NCBI RefSeq assembly: GCF_001667735.1
Contig: NZ_LZJN01000048.1
Coordinates: 1-46,843, forward strand
Source: Mycobacterium sp. E183
GTDB taxonomy: Bacteria > Actinomycetota > Actinomycetes > Mycobacteriales > Mycobacteriaceae
DNA length: 46,843 nucleotides
Direction: 5' to 3'
The position numbers were made by a program, and so were the translations under genes. Shown here one piece after another: positions 44,355 through 46,843 of this stretch. Each line of letters starts with the position of its first letter. Position 1 is the stretch's first letter. The notes below the pieces were generated by a model that made no database searches, had not been told where the DNA came from, and worked only from the letters and a program-made list of their open reading frames with translations.

Positions 44355-45482
44355 TCACCCCAGCATCCTGGCCGCAATTTGTTGTTGGCGCAGCGCTATT
44401 CGCGCACGCCATTCGTCGTCGGAGATCTTATTGTGCTCGAAGTACGGCAACGTGGCGGGTACGGCGTCGAAGTCGACCAACTCCACGGTGGGCCCGTCCG
44501 CCTCGGTGAGCTGACGCGACACCCGCTGCCAACGGAACTGCAGGAAGCCCCGCCGATGCGCCAGCGTCTCGACCCAGTTGGTCACTCCCGGATTCTGGTC
44601 GGCGACGACGATGCGCACCTTGCCGTCCGGATCCGCTTGCGCCTGAGTGTTGTTCAGCGACGTCTGGTGGTTGATGTAATCCAGGGAGATGTACCACAGG
44701 CTGCCCAGCTGGAAGCCGAGGTAGGGCGCATCGGAAATTGGGATGGTGATCACCAGCGCCTGATCGGGCCGCAGGTCGTAGTGGCCGACCGACGAATACT
44801 GGGTCGCGAGTCCGCCCGGCGTGAGCCGGGGCGCAACCATGGTGTTCACCGGAAGGTCGAGATAGAACCACTGCGGGAATTGCAGCCACGTCTTCACCCG
44901 GTTGACGAGCTGCTTTCCCGCTGTGGCATAACGCTTTTCGATCGTCTCGCGGCTCAGCGGCGGGGGCGCGGTGCCCGCGGTGTCGAGCCGGGAAATCGCC
45001 AGCGTGCCGCGCTGTGCCGACCAGTCCCCATAGACCTCGCGGATGACCAACTGGCCGTTGCTGGTGGGCCGCACCCGCCACTCGAAACTGCCGTCGGCCG
45101 CGATCTCGAGTTCGCGGTCGTCGAACGCCGCCTGGCTGGCCGGCACGTTGTCGTCGGTGTATTCACCCCCGAGCAGCTGGAAGCTCAGGTCGGTCGTGGT
45201 GCCGCGCCGGCCGGTGACGACGTAGTCGTGATTGGCGTGTACCCGGGTGCCGAAGTAGAGGGTGTCGGGGTTGTCGAGGCCCATCTTGGTGAACGGCCCG
45301 GTTCCGGACTGCAGGAACGGGTGGTCCCGTTCGTAGTCGAAGGCGAGGTGGATACAGGCCGAAACGCAGCCCGCCAGATACTGCAGCCCTTCCAGGAGGT
45401 CTGCCTCGGTCTCGATGAAGGGCGCGTCGGCGACCAGTTTCTCGGCTTCGGCGATCGCGGCGGTGAGAGGATCAGAGAACAC
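44355..45482 (-). CDS. DUF1214-like protein (Rv3531c-like)
   Basis: 375 residues from GTG 45482 (VFSDPLTAAIAEAEKLVADA). The C-terminal half, with DQALVITIPISDAPYLGFQL and GVTNWVETLAHRRGFLQFRW, is the DUF1214 jelly-roll pattern; the N-terminal part is helical with YERDHPFLQSGTGPFTKMG. No enzymatic role known. TAGCGT ends 6 nt before the GTG and overlaps the KstR operator, so a leaderless KstR-controlled mRNA is predicted, carrying this gene, the SDR and perhaps the sulfotransferase. Confidence 0.82.
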   Translation of the reverse strand: MFSDPLTAAIAEAEKLVADAPFIETEADLLEGLQYLAGCVSACIHLAFDYERDHPFLQSGTGPFTKMGLDNPDTLYFGTRVHANHDYVVTGRRGTTTDLSFQLLGGEYTDDNVPASQAAFDDRELEIAADGSFEWRVRPTSNGQLVIREVYGDWSAQRGTLAISRLDTAGTAPPPLSRETIEKRYATAGKQLVNRVKTWLQFPQWFYLDLPVNTMVAPRLTPGGLATQYSSVGHYDLRPDQALVITIPISDAPYLGFQLGSLWYISLDYINHQTSLNNTQAQADPDGKVRIVVADQNPGVTNWVETLAHRRGFLQFRWQRVSRQLTEADGPTVELVDFDAVPATLPYFEHNKISDDEWRARIALRQQQIAARMLG

Positions 45483-45492
45483 GCATAGACGC

Positions 45493-45506
45493 TAGAACGT
45501 GTTCTA
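45493..45506. promoter_or_regulatory. KstR operator (TAGAACGTGTTCTA) before Rv3531c-like gene
   Basis: Perfect six-base arms. It is 11 bp upstream of GTG 45482, and the last TA on the minus strand starts the -10 candidate TAGCGT (45494-45489). Confidence 0.9.
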
Positions 45507-45570
45507 CTTTTTCGTCAATGGCGAACGTTCCCGCGCGTCCGCCCTAGCGTTCACCGACGAGGCCGACTCA

Positions 45571-45870
45571 CTACGGTGCGCACTGCTGCGACAGGTCGAT
45601 CAGATGCTGCCGCACGTCCGGATGCCGGTTGAGGTAGTCGATGACGTTGGGGCCGCCGCCTTCCGCCTCCGACTTGGCCTGAAGCTGCGCGTGGAGATCG
45701 GGATGCCGCTGCAGGTACTGGTCGATGGAGTTACCCACGGTCTGATCGCATTGGGGCGCGGCGCCGGCGACCGGGAGCGCGATCACGCTCGCGGCGGTGA
45801 CGGCCAGCAAACTCCCGGCGAGCACGCCGTACGGTCCGCGGCCACGAGTGTTCCTGGATGTCACGGTCAT
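45571..45870 (-). CDS. Hemophore-related secreted protein (Rv0203/Rv1174c-like)
   Basis: 99 residues: signal peptide to about residue 38 (GSLLAVTAASVIALPVAGA-AP), then a short helical domain with C41 and C97 that probably form the family disulfide, and repeated RHPD words (YLQRHPDLHAQLQ, YLNRHPDVRQHLI). This is the pattern of mycobacterial hemophore-like proteins. A leaderless start is likely: TAACCT ends 7 nt before the ATG. It lies where I recall PPE61/PPE62 in M. tuberculosis. Heme binding unproven. Confidence 0.78.
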   Translation of the reverse strand: MTVTSRNTRGRGPYGVLAGSLLAVTAASVIALPVAGAAPQCDQTVGNSIDQYLQRHPDLHAQLQAKSEAEGGGPNVIDYLNRHPDVRQHLIDLSQQCAP

Positions 45871-45877
45871 GCGCGCC

Positions 45878-45883
45878 AGGTTA
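45878..45883 (-). promoter_or_regulatory. Putative -10 (TAACCT) of the hemophore-like gene
   Basis: TAACCT on the minus strand matches TAnnnT and ends 7 nt before ATG 45870. No Shine-Dalgarno is seen, which fits a leaderless message. Confidence 0.45.
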
Positions 45884-45902
45884 CTCCGGATAGCTTTGCG
45901 TG

Positions 45903-45920
45903 GCCTGTGCATGCGCAGGC
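45903..45920. terminator. Palindrome directly after the hsaF stop codon
   Basis: GCCTGTGCATGCGCAGGC is an 18-bp palindrome with one G/T mismatch, sharing its last base with the hsaF stop. Without a T-run it may act as an attenuating hairpin or be incidental. Confidence 0.3.
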
Positions 45921-46843
45921 TACTTGGCGGCGGCACCGCTTTCTTGCTCGCGCTTGATCTCCAGCGCGATGTCGATGAGTTGGTCTTCTTGACCGCCGAT
46001 GAGCTTGCGCTGACCGGCGCGGTGCAGCAACTGGTGGGCGGGCACGCCGTAGCGCTCGGACTGGCGGATCGCGTGCTTGAGGAAGCTCGAGTAGACACCG
46101 GAGTAGCCCATGATCAGGGCGTTGCGGTCCAGCAGGCACTCGGCCGGCATGGCCGGGGCGACCACCTCTTCGGCGGCGTCGGCGATGTCGAAGAAGTCGA
46201 TCCCGGTCTTGACGCCGATCTTGTCGAACACGCCGATGAGCGCCTCGACGGGCGCGTTGCCCGCCCCGGCACCGAACCGGCGACACGAGCCGTCGATCTG
46301 CTTGGCGCCCGCGCGGACGGCCTCGACACTGTTGGCCACCCCGAGCCCCAGGTTTTCGTGGCCGTGGAAGCCCACCTGGGCGTCGTCGCCGAGCTCGGCG
46401 ACCAGGGCCGCGACCCGGTCGCGCACCCCTTCGAGGACCAGCGCGCCGGCCGAGTCGACCACGTAGACGCACTGGCACCCGGCGTCGGCCATGATGCGGG
46501 CCTGGGCGGCCAGCTTCTCCGGCGGAATCGTGTGGCTCATCATGAGGAACCCGACGGTTTCCAGGCCGAGTTCGCGGGCCAGGCCGAAGTGCTGAATGGA
46601 TACGTCGGCCTCGGTGCAGTGGGTGGCGATCCGACAGATCGACCCGCCGTTGTTCTGGGCCTCCTTGATGTCCTCCTTGGTGCCGACCCCGGGCAGCATC
46701 AGGAAGGCGATCTTGGCGTCCTTGGCCGTCTCGGCGGCAAGCTTGATCAGCTCTTGCTCGGGCGTCTTGGAGAAGCCGTAGTTGAAGCTGGAGCCGCCCA
46801 GCCCGTCGCCGTGGGTGACCTCGATGACGGGCACCCCCGCGGT
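45920..46843 (-). CDS. hsaF: HsaF, 4-hydroxy-2-oxoacid aldolase, N-terminus cut by the window edge
   Basis: Frame open to the window edge; about 307 codons shown, with roughly 40 N-terminal residues missing from a usual ~345. DmpG/HMGL-like TIM barrel: [40 protein letters not shown] (the family SAGA word near the metal site) and [18 protein letters not shown] with the metal His pair. The helical C-terminal domain that contacts the aldehyde dehydrogenase HsaG follows ([20 protein letters not shown] onward). HsaF cleaves the 4-hydroxy-2-oxohexanoate from steroid-ring breakdown into pyruvate and propanal. Confidence 0.93.
   Translation of the reverse strand, partial: TAGVPVIEVTHGDGLGGSSFNYGFSKTPEQELIKLAAETAKDAKIAFLMLPGVGTKEDIKEAQNNGGSICRIATHCTEADVSIQHFGLARELGLETVGFLMMSHTIPPEKLAAQARIMADAGCQCVYVVDSAGALVLEGVRDRVAALVAELGDDAQVGFHGHENLGLGVANSVEAVRAGAKQIDGSCRRFGAGAGNAPVEALIGVFDKIGVKTGIDFFDIADAAEEVVAPAMPAECLLDRNALIMGYSGVYSSFLKHAIRQSERYGVPAHQLLHRAGQRKLIGGQEDQLIDIALEIKREQESGAAAK

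Overview
The window is about two-thirds G+C, gene-dense and built of short overlapping operons. Gene content and order match the cholesterol-uptake and cholesterol-catabolism region of the genus Mycobacterium: in M. tuberculosis numbering, roughly Rv3484 (cpsA) to Rv3534c (hsaF). The PE_PGRS and PPE genes that interrupt this region in M. tuberculosis are absent, and several extra genes are present. A slow-growing non-tuberculous mycobacterium (M. avium-complex-like) is a reasonable guess. Species and locus names come from remembered gene order and protein features, not from a search.

Layout. (1) 1-2.7 kb: 5' part of a TDT-type transporter gene whose outer end is a fold-back inverted duplication; a small membrane-anchored protein with a suspicious in-frame stop; the cell-wall ligase cpsA behind a 24-codon leader ORF; a 55-bp tandem repeat. 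(2) 2.7-8.8 kb: two short-chain dehydrogenases, a beta-hydroxyacid dehydrogenase, an atypical enoyl-CoA hydratase, a 54-residue conserved protein abutting otsA, and a secreted protein. (3) 8.8-19.3 kb, minus strand: the mce4 locus, read as yrbE4A, yrbE4B, mce4A-F and two Mce-associated membrane proteins. (4) 19.5-24.9 kb: hsd4A and fdxD diverging from fadE26-fadE27-fadD17. (5) 25-30.5 kb: a serine-hydrolase gene, then the minus-strand run fadD19, a fructosamine-kinase-like gene, an amidohydrolase and ilvX. (6) 30.5-39.7 kb: echA19, a DUF559 gene flanked by two related palindromes, cyp142, an acetoacetate-decarboxylase-like gene, a luciferase-like oxidoreductase, a cysteine-free doubled DUF35 protein, ltp4, ltp3, a SnoaL-like protein and a gamma carbonic anhydrase. 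(7) 39.7-46.8 kb: kshA and its partner gene, a TetR regulator with paired operators, a sulfotransferase, a dehydrogenase, a DUF1214-like protein, a hemophore-like protein and the 3' part of hsaF.

How it fits together. Mce4 with YrbE4AB imports cholesterol. Cyp142 oxidises the side-chain terminus. FadD19 and FadD17 make CoA thioesters. FadE26/27, EchA19, Hsd4A and thiolase-like Ltp proteins shorten the side chain. KshA opens ring B with KstD, and HsaF acts at the end of the ring A/B pathway. Copies of the KstR operator (TnnAACnnGTTnnA) lie at 20738, 30516, 34327, 35434, 39741 and 45493, with weaker ones at 19431 and possibly 5288. In five promoter directions the terminal TA of the operator doubles as the start of a TAnnnT -10 element, and in three of these the start codon follows 6-7 nt later, predicting leaderless mRNAs.

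The observations I would follow first are the palindrome-flanked DUF559 gene, the operator/-10 phasing, the leader mini-ORFs, the cysteine-free DUF35/thiolase-like operon of unassigned chemistry, and the twin TetR operators 51 bp apart.
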